The notes under the pieces were generated by a model. The model ran no database searches and was not told the DNA's origin. It worked only from the letters and a program-made list of their open reading frames with translations. Below are positions 1 through 7,433 of a stretch of DNA of 57,793 bases, piece after piece. Both the position numbers and the translations under genes were made by a program. Within the stretch, counting starts at the first letter, position 1. Every line of letters begins with the position of its first letter. Origin of the DNA: Chloroflexota bacterium (GTDB taxonomy: Bacteria > Chloroflexota > UBA11872 > VXOZ01); assembly GCA_028874195.1 (NCBI GenBank), contig JAPPLM010000039.1:1-57793 (forward strand), read 5' to 3'.

Positions 1-310
1 CCTGCTCTCATTTTATCTCCCTTTCCCTAAGATATAAGGGCGAACGGATGAAGCGAACATCCGTTCGTGCTGAGTGCTGCGCGAAGCCCTTGTCGAAGCA
101 CGACTTGGCAAGCCAATCTGATTTATGAGATGCCGTCTAATCCGCCGGTGCTGCCCCGCCAGCCTCCCCGCGCTCCCTTGGCCATGCTGCGGTATAATTT
201 TGGTGATGCGCTTTACTCAGTCTTCGCATGAGTACGGTCGTATTGCAGGTAGAGGTGTGATCCCAAAGGGGCCGCGCCAAGTGAGCACCGCCAGCGAGGC
301 AGCAGTTCCA
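1..310. other. Left-edge intergenic stretch with hairpin and possible hisI promoter
   Basis: No gene is visible here before hisI. Positions 41-50 and 58-67 form a perfect 10-bp inverted repeat (CGAACGGATG / CATCCGTTCG) with a 7-nt loop, followed by text resembling the dispersed intergenic repeats elsewhere in the window. A TATAAT at 193-198 could be the -10 of the hisI promoter, but I see no convincing -35 at the usual distance. The promoter is therefore only a suggestion. Confidence 0.4.
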
Positions 311-655
311 ATGAATGCAAATGCGACGGATTCCGCTCTGGAGCGCCTGGAATTCGATGCGCAAGGGCTTGTCCCTGCAGTAGTTCAGGACGCGAATACC
401 CAGCAGGTGCTCATGCTCGGCTTCATGACGAAGCAGATGCTGGTTAAGACACTGGAAACGGGACAGGTGTGGTTTTGGAGCCGGAGCCGCCAAGAGCCGT
501 GGCTCAAAGGCGCCACGAGTGGCAACTACCTGAACGTGGTGCAGGTGTACCGCAACTGCGAGGAGAATTCGCTGTTGATTCTTGCCCGGCCTGATGGCCC
601 CACGTGCCACACCGGCGCCGTTTCATGCTACTATCGCACGCTTGACGAGGAATAA
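311..655 (+). CDS. hisI: Phosphoribosyl-AMP cyclohydrolase
   Basis: HisI opens the adenine ring of phosphoribosyl-AMP, the third step of histidine synthesis, in the cytoplasm. The 114-residue product has the family pattern: GLVPAVVQD near the N-terminus, WFWSRSR, KGATSGN, and the C-terminal CHTG and SCYY cysteines that bind zinc with the middle cysteine. The usual Mg-binding D-C-D-x-D is replaced by N-C-E-E-N, so the three cysteines are kept but the aspartates are not. ATG 311 has GAGG 11 nt upstream; an in-frame GTG at 281 with AAAGGGG 9 nt upstream is an alternative start adding 10 residues. hisE follows after 2 nt, so the two are probably co-transcribed. The rest of the his operon is not in this window. 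Confidence 0.93.
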   Translation: MNANATDSALERLEFDAQGLVPAVVQDANTQQVLMLGFMTKQMLVKTLETGQVWFWSRSRQEPWLKGATSGNYLNVVQVYRNCEENSLLILARPDGPTCHTGAVSCYYRTLDEE

Positions 656-657
656 TC

Positions 658-1026
658 ATGTCTGAAGAGAGGTCGTCCGCAGCGGCGGCGGTCTTAGATG
701 AGGTCTTCGAGACCATTCGCGAGCGGCAACGGTTGCTGCCGGAGGGGTCGTATGTCACGCACTTGCTGCAGGGCGGTGTCGACCGCACGGCCCGCAAAGT
801 AGGTGAAGAGGCCATCGAGGTGGTGCTGGCTGCCAAGAACGAAGCAGCGAACGAACTTACGGCGGAGGTGGCCGACCTGTGGTTCCATTGTTTGGTGCTA
901 CTGGCGCAGAGCGGCTGCACGCTGGACGACATCTACCGAGAACTCGCTCAACGGCACGGCAAGCGCCCAAGCTTTCAGGCAAAAGCCGAGGCGCACGCGC
1001 AACTGCCTTCCATTGAGGACGTGTAA
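658..1026 (+). CDS. hisE: Phosphoribosyl-ATP pyrophosphatase
   Basis: HisE removes pyrophosphate from phosphoribosyl-ATP, the second step of histidine synthesis, making the substrate of HisI. The 122-residue product is a stand-alone all-alpha MazG-like domain. It carries the family motifs GSYVTHLLQGG, the K-x-G-E-E-A metal-binding helix (KVGEEAIEVVLAAK), and E-x-x-D-L-W-F-H further on. GAGGAA lies 6 nt before the ATG, inside the end of hisI, and the genes are 2 nt apart, which suggests translational coupling. HisI and HisE are separate here, unlike the HisIE fusion of enterobacteria. Confidence 0.95.
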   Translation: MSEERSSAAAAVLDEVFETIRERQRLLPEGSYVTHLLQGGVDRTARKVGEEAIEVVLAAKNEAANELTAEVADLWFHCLVLLAQSGCTLDDIYRELAQRHGKRPSFQAKAEAHAQLPSIEDV

Positions 1027-1149
1027 TTCGATCGCAGGTTTTGCGGTTCTTGACCACTGGCGGATACGGTAAAGAGCGACCAGCGCATGCGCATAGTCGT
1101 CTCATCCGTTCCGAGTGGTTGTCTGCCCGCACTAGATGCTAAGAAGCGC

Positions 1150-2007
1150 TCACAGTGGACGAGCTTGCCACCCCGTTTCAGCGAGCAGATTCATGAGCGC
1201 TGTGTGCGCTTTGGCAAAGAGGTCGTGCCCGGTGTAGCCAAACGAGCGCCCGGCAACTTGCAAGTGCGGTTCCAGCGAAAAGAAACCGGCATAGGCATCC
1301 GCTTTGAGCGCGCCGAGGAGTTCCCGCCACTCAGCGCGTCCTTCACCGGCGACCACGACTTTGCCGTCGGAAGATTCCTTGTCCTTGACGTGCACGTAGT
1401 GAAGCCAGGGCTTTAGCGCGGGATAGGCCTCAGTATACGGCTTCACACCGCAGGCGACGAAATTTGCCGGATCTAAGGTGAGGCGGAGGTTCTCCGCCCC
1501 AACGGACTCAAAGATGTCCTGGCAGCGCGCGGGCGTATCGCCATAGATGTCGCTTTCGTTTTCGTGAAGGAGAAGCATGTCTTGCCGGTGTCGTCGTGCG
1601 GTATCGCAAAGTGCTCGCAGGCGGCGCATGACCTCATCGCGGTGCTGCGCCGGATCCTCGCCCTCGGGCATGAAGAACGAAAACATCCGGATGTAGGATG
1701 TCTCGAGGATGTCGGCGGCGCGCAGCGCTCCCTTGAAGCGTTCCAGATGTGACTCGAAATCGTCGGTGATCATGATCTTGCCTATTGGTGAGCCAATGGC
1801 GGAAACGTGCATGCCGCGGCTGTCGAGTTCTTGTTTTGCCACACGCAGGTCTTCCTCGGAGAGGTCGGCAATTACGGCCTTCGGTTGGCCGTTTACGACG
1901 AGGTTGCGCACTTCGACGTATTTGATGCCGAGTTCTTGCATGGCGTCAAGTTGCGCGGAGAAGTCATCGATGATTTCGTCGCTAAAACCGCTAATCTTCT
2001 CGTACAT
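1150..2007 (-). CDS. Sugar phosphate isomerase/epimerase, TIM-barrel family
   Basis: The 285-residue protein belongs to the xylose isomerase-like TIM-barrel (AP endonuclease 2) superfamily. Recognisable segments are an N-terminal SDEIIDDFSAQLDAM helix after strand 1, the mid-barrel LLHENESDIYGDT with a probable metal-ligand Glu, LTLDPANFVACG, and HYVHVKDKES, where the His-x-Lys-Asp sits on the last metal-binding strand. Such enzymes isomerise or epimerise keto-sugars and inositols; the substrate cannot be read from the sequence. The ATG is preceded by AGGAG at 8 nt. It stands alone between hisE (convergent) and secG (divergent), so context gives no clue to substrate. Confidence 0.85.
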   Translation of the reverse strand: MYEKISGFSDEIIDDFSAQLDAMQELGIKYVEVRNLVVNGQPKAVIADLSEEDLRVAKQELDSRGMHVSAIGSPIGKIMITDDFESHLERFKGALRAADILETSYIRMFSFFMPEGEDPAQHRDEVMRRLRALCDTARRHRQDMLLLHENESDIYGDTPARCQDIFESVGAENLRLTLDPANFVACGVKPYTEAYPALKPWLHYVHVKDKESSDGKVVVAGEGRAEWRELLGALKADAYAGFFSLEPHLQVAGRSFGYTGHDLFAKAHTALMNLLAETGWQARPL

Positions 2008-2184
2008 GATGTGAACTCCTAGTCTAGAATTGCGCGGGGCTATGTCGCACTCGGGTGCGTCGCGTCCCCAGTGAAGTTTTTCACCTGGAAACCAAGAGAC
2101 AGGCGCTCTGCGCTGCGTTTTGTTCTAGCATAGCGTCCCGCCAAGCGCCATACAATATCCCTTAGGAACGTGCGAGCTATTTCG

Positions 2185-2211
2185 TTGCCACCAAGTGGAA
2201 GTTGGTATAAT
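2185..2211 (+). promoter_or_regulatory. Extended -10 promoter for secG-SBP-cinA
   Basis: TATAAT at 2206-2211 is preceded by TGG, giving the extended -10 pattern TGnTATAAT. TTGCCA at 2185-2190 could be a -35 with a short 15-nt spacer. Transcription would start near 2218, giving a leader of about 150 nt before secG. The rest of 2008-2369 holds no gene I can support. Confidence 0.6.
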
Positions 2212-2369
2212 GAAGCCAGCTTGCCGTTCATCACGTGTCATTGCGGAGAGTCACGTTCTCGGACCGAACACAAGACTGGCGCGGCAACGTGTCAAATGCC
2301 GTTTGTGTTAGTCCGAAAATCTGATCATCAAAAAGAGCAACGAGGGTTCACAAAGGAGAACGCTTCTCG

Positions 2370-2585
2370 GTGCAACAGTATCTTCAGATAATCCAGATCA
2401 TTCTGTCCGTCGCGCTGGTTGCCGCGGTGCTCTTGCAAGCCCGTGGCGCTGCGCTGGGATCGGCATTTGGCGGATCGGATACCATCCACAATACTCGTCG
2501 CGGCGTTGATCGGTTACTCTTCAATGTCACGATAGGGCTAGCCGCGCTCTTTATCATCGTATCCGTTATCCTCGTGCGCATCTAA
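2370..2585 (+). CDS. secG: Preprotein translocase subunit SecG
   Basis: SecG is the small auxiliary subunit of the SecYEG channel and helps SecA-driven export. The 71-residue product has the family layout: a first membrane helix (about residues 4-24), the cytoplasmic loop with GAALGSAFGGSD, and a second membrane helix (about 50-70). The start is a GTG with AGGAG 11 nt upstream. The gene lies 19 nt before a secreted solute-binding protein, so it is probably the first gene of a three-gene operon. Confidence 0.9.
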   Translation: MQQYLQIIQIILSVALVAAVLLQARGAALGSAFGGSDTIHNTRRGVDRLLFNVTIGLAALFIIVSVILVRI

Positions 2586-2604
2586 AACGCCCCAAGGGTG
2601 AAGC

Positions 2605-4323
2605 ATGGCTGATCGGTTGTCGCCGTCTCTGACGCAGTCGCCGTCTTCGACGCAGTCGCCGTCTTCCTCCCGCATTGCTGGAGCAGTCATTGTTGGTGGT
2701 ATTGGCTCGCTGCTGGCGGCAGCCCTGCTCGCGTATTTTGCTTATGCTGCCACTGTTGTAGATGTTCCCGATTACGGCGGCACGTACATCGAGGGCACGA
2801 TAGGCCCCCCTGCGACGCTTGTGCCGATGCTTGCCCAGGATGATACGGCCCGCACTATCTCGGCATTGATATTCAACGGCCTTACACGGTTCTCAACCGA
2901 TGGGACCATCGTGCCGGATTTGGCAACGCGCTGGGAGATTGATCCGCAAAGTCGTTCCTATATTTTCCATCTCCGCCAAGATGTACATTGGCACGATGGC
3001 ACACCGCTCACCGTGGACGATGTCCTGTTCACCTATGCCTTATTAGCGAGTCCGGCGCGCAATGATCCCGTTTGGAGGAACGTGCGGGCAGAACGTGAAG
3101 GCGATTGGAGCGTACGCATATTCTTGCAGAACAATGTGTACATCCCACTGCTCGAATATGTAGCTATTGGCATCCTACCGCGGCACCTCTTAGAAGGGGT
3201 AGGCGCCGATCAAATCATCTTTACACCCTTCAACCTGGAACCGGTGGGTACAGGCCCGTACCGCATTGAGGAGATCGCTGAGGACTTCGTCTTGCTGCGG
3301 GCAAACGAAGATTACTTTAGTGGGGCTCCCCGCATCCGCTATTTGAAGTTCAAGTTCTATCCGAACGCTAAAGCTATTATTACGGCGCTGGAGCGTGGCG
3401 AGGTGGAAGGCGTAAGCTACTTGCCGTCATCGGAGATCGACCGTGTAAGTAAGCTCACAGACGTAAGGGTGTACAGCACGCCATTGGCAGGGTATAGCGT
3501 TCTCTATTTCAATTTGCGCCGCTCGACTTTCTATGAACGTGTGATTCGACGCGCAATAGCCCATGCCATCAACCGCGAGTATCTGGTCAACGAGGTGCAA
3601 GGGGGAATGGCCGACCCGCTGGAAGGCCCGATAATGCCGACCTCCTGGGCATACGCTGCAGACGTACGCCGCTACCCCTATGATCCCGAGCGCAGCCGAG
3701 ACCTCCTAGAGCAGGCAGGCTGGACGGAAGGTTTGGATGGCGTACGTGTGAAGGGAGATGCGCAACTTTCCCTCACGCTGCTCACTACGGATTTGCCAGG
3801 CCAAAGCGAACTCGCCGAGGCGATTGCGGACCAGTTGCGGGAAGTCGGCTTTGAGATAAACGTGGAGATCAAAGGTCCCTCTGTGCTGCTCAATGACTTC
3901 TTGCGCAAATTTGACTTCGACATAGCGTTATACACCTGGTTGCTCAACGGCCTGGACCCCGACCCCTACGTGACCTGGCACTCCAGCCAGATGAAGAGCG
4001 GCTGGAACTTCAGCGGCTTCATCGTTCCCCGTGTCGATGAGGCGCTGCAGAATGCACGCAACACCCTGGACCAGAACGAACGAAAACAAATGTATGCGGA
4101 CTTTCAACGCGCCTTTGCGGAGGAGGTTCCGAGTCTGATGCTGCTTAGCCCGCGCTACAGCTTTGCTGTGAGAACGACGGTGCGCAACGTTACTGTGCCC
4201 GCAGTGCTGCCGACTGTTGGGTCCCGACTGTCCGAAGTCGGCAGTTGGTATATCAAGACCAAGAAGAATGTCCTCAACGTACGCGGGCCTTTAGAAGGTT
4301 GGCGTCTGCCGTTCTTTTCCTAG
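2605..4323 (+). CDS. ABC transporter substrate-binding protein, family 5 (peptide/nickel type)
   Basis: The 572-residue protein is a family-5 extracellular solute-binding protein, the class that captures oligopeptides, nickel chelates or sugars for ABC importers. It has a short repetitive Ser/Pro/Gln N-terminus, one membrane anchor at about residues 24-47, then the typical domain: GTYIEGTIGPPATLVPML, LATRWEID, the family signature around FHLRQDVHWHDGTPLTVDDV, and VGTGPYRIEE. There is no lipobox, so it is probably held by its N-terminal helix. No permease or ATPase genes are adjacent; it sits between secG and cinA with gaps of 19 and 15 nt, so its transporter partners must be elsewhere. Confidence 0.88.
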   Translation: MADRLSPSLTQSPSSTQSPSSSRIAGAVIVGGIGSLLAAALLAYFAYAATVVDVPDYGGTYIEGTIGPPATLVPMLAQDDTARTISALIFNGLTRFSTDGTIVPDLATRWEIDPQSRSYIFHLRQDVHWHDGTPLTVDDVLFTYALLASPARNDPVWRNVRAEREGDWSVRIFLQNNVYIPLLEYVAIGILPRHLLEGVGADQIIFTPFNLEPVGTGPYRIEEIAEDFVLLRANEDYFSGAPRIRYLKFKFYPNAKAIITALERGEVEGVSYLPSSEIDRVSKLTDVRVYSTPLAGYSVLYFNLRRSTFYERVIRRAIAHAINREYLVNEVQGGMADPLEGPIMPTSWAYAADVRRYPYDPERSRDLLEQAGWTEGLDGVRVKGDAQLSLTLLTTDLPGQSELAEAIADQLREVGFEINVEIKGPSVLLNDFLRKFDFDIALYTWLLNGLDPDPYVTWHSSQMKSGWNFSGFIVPRVDEALQNARNTLDQNERKQMYADFQRAFAEEVPSLMLLSPRYSFAVRTTVRNVTVPAVLPTVGSRLSEVGSWYIKTKKNVLNVRGPLEGWRLPFFS

Positions 4324-4338
4324 AGGAGCACTTACGGC

Positions 4339-5130
4339 ATGACTACTCTTAAGATTCCAACGGTGCAGATAGTTGCTATAGGCACAGAGCTCGTCCTCGG
4401 TCGCATCCAGGACACGAATTCGTTCTGGCTTTCGCAGCAGCTCACAGATTTGGGCGCGGAGGTGCGGCGGATCACGGTGCTTCCCGACCTGCTGGAAGAA
4501 GTCATCCCCGCGCTGCAAGGAGCAGCCGATAACGGCGTGGACTTTGTGGTGGTGACAGGCGGCTTGGGGCCGACACCGGACGATCTCACGGTGGAGGCAC
4601 TTGCCAAGCTGCTTGGCGAGGGAACCTATGAGGAGCCTAGTCTCTTAGAGGACTACATGCGCAGACGGCAGATGAATGAGGATGAGCTCAGCCCGGGGCT
4701 GCGCAAGATGGCGACGGTGCCGGAAAGTGCGGTGGTATGGGCGAGCCCGGCGGGTTGGGCGCCGTGCATCCAGATCAAGCGGATGGAAACGACCTTCTTT
4801 GTGCTCCCGGGCCCGCCGCGCGAAATGGAAGCGCTCTTTGACCGCTATGTGGCTACGGCTATTTCAGAATCGCTTGAGATCAAGAGCGCTGCCCGCCGCG
4901 TTTTCGTCAATATGAGTGAGTCAGAGTGCTCACCGCTTATTGAAGAGGCGATGGAGCGCTTTCCCGGTCTTTATGCCAAGGGATACGTTGCCTTGCGGAG
5001 CGATACACACATGCCGGTTGATTTTGTCGCACGCGCTGCCTCAGACCGCGAAGCCCGCAGGATGCTTAGCGACGCGATCGACCTGTTCTCCGCGGGCGTG
5101 AAGGGGCTGGGTAAGGACATTCACTACTAG
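4339..5130 (+). CDS. cinA: CinA-like molybdopterin-binding domain protein, without PncC domain
   Basis: The 263-residue protein matches the N-terminal half of CinA, the MoCF-binding domain related to MoaB/MogA. It shows VQIVAIGTELVLGRIQDTNSFWL at the start, VVTGGLGPTPDDLTVEALAK, and LPGPPREMEALF. Full-length CinA has a second, roughly 160-residue NMN-deamidase (PncC) domain, which is absent; the protein ends cleanly and the next gene is on the other strand. In the family this domain is linked to ADP-ribose pyrophosphatase activity and NAD salvage, so that role is an inference. GAGGAG lies 12 nt before the ATG, and the gene is 15 nt behind the solute-binding protein. Confidence 0.85.
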   Translation: MTTLKIPTVQIVAIGTELVLGRIQDTNSFWLSQQLTDLGAEVRRITVLPDLLEEVIPALQGAADNGVDFVVVTGGLGPTPDDLTVEALAKLLGEGTYEEPSLLEDYMRRRQMNEDELSPGLRKMATVPESAVVWASPAGWAPCIQIKRMETTFFVLPGPPREMEALFDRYVATAISESLEIKSAARRVFVNMSESECSPLIEEAMERFPGLYAKGYVALRSDTHMPVDFVARAASDREARRMLSDAIDLFSAGVKGLGKDIHY

Positions 5131-5202
5131 GGTTGATTGCTAAAGTAATTGTCAAACTAACTTCTGAGTAAAGCGCTGCTTCCTCGCACTGTCGTTATTT
5201 GC

Positions 5203-5460
5203 TTACTTGCCAATCAGCCGCTCGTATTCATCGTGGTGGCCTATCCATACCCAGATAAGGTCTGCGCCGTCTTCAACGGCGAGGGCTCTGTACGCTCGGC
5301 CTACGCGAGCGGACCATAGCTTTCCGATCTTCTTGAACCGCAGCGAAGGATGACTCGGATGAGACTTCACCAGATCGAAGCTTCTTCTCGCGTCGGCTTG
5401 CATATGCTTGGGCATCCGGTCGAAGTGATGCCAGAAGCGGCGGGACGCTCGATGATTCAT
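5203..5460 (-). CDS. RelE/ParE-family toxin-like protein
   Basis: The 85-residue basic protein has the RelE/ParE layout: two N-terminal helices (MNHRASRRFWHHFDRMPKHMQADARRSF region), then SLRFKKIGKLWSARVGRAYRALAV, where basic residues line the beta sheet, and IWVWIGHHDEYERLI at the end. RelE-type members cut mRNA on the ribosome and ParE-type members poison gyrase; sequence by eye does not separate them. The ATG abuts the stop of the upstream small gene (TAGATG), which is the usual order antitoxin then toxin. Loss of conserved toxin residues cannot be judged without an alignment. Confidence 0.8.
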   Translation of the reverse strand: MNHRASRRFWHHFDRMPKHMQADARRSFDLVKSHPSHPSLRFKKIGKLWSARVGRAYRALAVEDGADLIWVWIGHHDEYERLIGK

Positions 5461-5670
5461 CTATAGGTCTAGTAGAGTGCTTTCTCTCTTGTCCTGCAAC
5501 GCCTCAGTAATCAGGAAATCCAAGTTCCCCTCTTCCGAGTCTGCTTCTAGCTGGCTGTCCCACTTCTGCCAATCCATTTCATCGAAGAACCACTGCCTCA
5601 AGTGAGTGTAGTCGGACTCGGACAGGTTCAAGATGGTGTGTTTGAGTTCCTCTATGTCTGATAACGACAC
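5461..5670 (-). CDS. Putative antitoxin of a type II toxin-antitoxin pair
   Basis: The 69-residue acidic protein lies directly upstream of the RelE/ParE-like toxin with no gap. It has SDIEELKHTILNLSESDYTHLRQWFFDEMDWQKWDSQLEADSEEG-type composition: a helix, then a DW-x-x-WD-x-Q-x-x-A-D segment and a leucine-rich tail (LDFLITEAL). This pattern recurs in small antitoxin-like genes beside RelE-type toxins. I chose GTG 5670 because a perfect AAGGAGG lies 7 nt upstream; an ATG at 5688 is in frame but lies ahead of that ribosome site. The antitoxin would bind its toxin and probably repress the pair, though no DNA-binding fold is obvious. Confidence 0.75.
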   Translation of the reverse strand: MSLSDIEELKHTILNLSESDYTHLRQWFFDEMDWQKWDSQLEADSEEGNLDFLITEALQDKRESTLLDL

Positions 5671-5715
5671 TCCTCGTCCTCCTTGCATTCACGCTGTGTA
5701 AGGCGCATCCCCATC

Positions 5716-5721
5716 ATTATA
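5716..5721 (-). promoter_or_regulatory. -10 box for the toxin-antitoxin pair
   Basis: A perfect TATAAT on the minus strand lies 45 nt upstream of the antitoxin GTG. No good -35 is seen at 16-18 nt; TTGCTA is only 8 nt away. Confidence 0.4.
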
Positions 5722-6311
5722 GCGGATAGTAGCAAGATCGCTCCTGGGTTCCTGGTATCGCCAGAATGAGCAGCTTTCGTACGGAAGGTGGGCATCCTGA
5801 AGTCTGTGTAGCGAACTGTCTCGTTATGAGCAATGGCTGCATTCTATCCCACTGCTCAGGAGCCATGCTTTACTACGCACTTTAGCGAGAATGAGAACCA
5901 CCTTGCTAGGCTTCTTCGGTTCTGCTAGCCACGGTCTTGGCAGATGTCACATGCGATAGGGTGACGGCGCGGCTCCTCCAATTGGAGACCCCGCATCAGG
6001 TACGGGGCACGCGCCGACTTCCAGTCCGAGGCATCCCTGTGCCGTTCAGACGAGAAGGCTTACCTTCCTTGGGAGAGAGGGTCGGGGTTAGGGAAAATCT
6101 TCATCGTCCTGTCCAATCCCGCATGTTTGTAGAGTGAAGCAAAGATATCTTGTATGCTGGGGCGTTGCTTCCCCTAGTGGCGGAGAATCGTGAAATTGAC
6201 CGTGCTTCTATTGCAATACCCTTCGCTTCTGATGATAAGCAATGTTGACGGCGCACGCAGGGCACGTTATCGTGCCAACGGGAAATCCTACACACTCTTT
6301 GGAGCAAGTCG
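5722..6311. other. Intergenic stretch with repeat remnants
   Basis: No gene is supported in this 590-bp stretch. Positions about 5990-6100 carry fragments of the window's dispersed repeats: a CATCAGGTACGGGGCACG segment resembling 14790 and 19907, and a run like the tail of the CTCTCCC/GGGAGAGG repeats. A gene-proximal ribosome site (GGAG, 8 nt) precedes 6312. Confidence 0.5.
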
Positions 6312-7169
6312 ATGAAACTTTGTCTCTTGACCTACAATATGGCGCGGCATTGGGAGCTATCTGAGCTCATTAGAATTGCACGCTTGGGTGGCTTCAGTGG
6401 CCTAGAATTGCGTGCCGAGGCAGGCCACAAGCATGGCGTGGAATTGGAGACGAGCGCCGAAGAGCGACGCTCTATCCGGTATCAGGTGCAGGATGGGTGC
6501 TTGGAAGTTGCCGGCATCAGCACGAGTTCCCGGTTTGAGAGTCCCGACGCCACCAAGCGGCGGGAAGTGGTAGAGCGCTCAAAACGCTACATCGAGCTAG
6601 CGGCGGACATAAACGCGGGCCAGATTCGGGTCTTTGGCAACGATATGCCCAAGGAAGGTGTGGATGGGGGCTCGCCTCCGCCGCGAGAGGATGTGATGCG
6701 TTATGTCGGCGACTCTCTGCGTGAGTTGGGCGAGTTCGCCGAACCGCACGGCGTAAACGTGATGCTGGAGATGCACGGACAGTTCAACTACTGGCACTTT
6801 GCCATGACTGCGGTGGAGCATGCCGACCATCCTCAGGTGAGCATTCTCTACAATTGCGACAATCGCGATCTCGTCGGCGGTTCGGTGGCGTCAACCTACA
6901 ACCGGGTGGCCCACTTGATCGGCCATGTGCACATGCACGACTTCGTTAATGGCTTCCCATACGCGGAGCTCTTCGGCCTGCTGCAACGCGACGGCTATGA
7001 CGGCTATCTTTCTTCGGAGATTGGCAAGACAGACCCTAGCCATGAAGACTACTTCCTCATGTACGCGCAGCTCTTTCGTGCATGGAATGCGCTCGCCGCT
7101 GCCGCGGGAGAAAGCGCACTGCCCTATTACGCAGCGGCTGCGGGCACGGTAGCTACCGCCGGTGACTGA
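6312..7169 (+). CDS. Sugar phosphate isomerase/epimerase, TIM-barrel family
   Basis: A second xylose isomerase-like TIM-barrel protein of 285 residues, of a different subfamily from the one at 1150-2007. It has MKLCLLTYNMARHWELSELI at strand 1, GFSGLELRAEAGHKHGVELE, IRVFGNDMPKEGV, VMLEMHGQFN with the probable metal Glu, ILYNCDNRDL, and IGHVHMHDF on the final metal-binding strand, then GYDGYLSSEIG. GGAG lies 8 nt before the ATG. It leads a run of three plus-strand genes (isomerase, phosphatase-superfamily enzyme, SDR) that may serve one carbohydrate or inositol-phosphate pathway; that link is inferred from order only. Confidence 0.85.
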   Translation: MKLCLLTYNMARHWELSELIRIARLGGFSGLELRAEAGHKHGVELETSAEERRSIRYQVQDGCLEVAGISTSSRFESPDATKRREVVERSKRYIELAADINAGQIRVFGNDMPKEGVDGGSPPPREDVMRYVGDSLRELGEFAEPHGVNVMLEMHGQFNYWHFAMTAVEHADHPQVSILYNCDNRDLVGGSVASTYNRVAHLIGHVHMHDFVNGFPYAELFGLLQRDGYDGYLSSEIGKTDPSHEDYFLMYAQLFRAWNALAAAAGESALPYYAAAAGTVATAGD

Positions 7170-7433
7170 CTGAGGGTTTGAGTAGCTACAATTAGCGCTA
7201 TCTGAGCGGGAAAGCGGTAGAAGATTTGGGACCGCACCCCCAATCCCCTGTACGCACAAGCTCTAGGTGACAGGCAATGGGGTGAGAGTGCATATTCCTG
7301 CTTAGGAAGCGATTGCGCCTGTGAACCGTTGTCCGTGATGCGCCGCTTGCCCGTGCTGGTGGTAGCTGGGTCGCTTCGTTGAAGAAGATCTCGTTCATTT
7401 GGGACGATCTTGCAAGAATAGGGAGCATATGCC

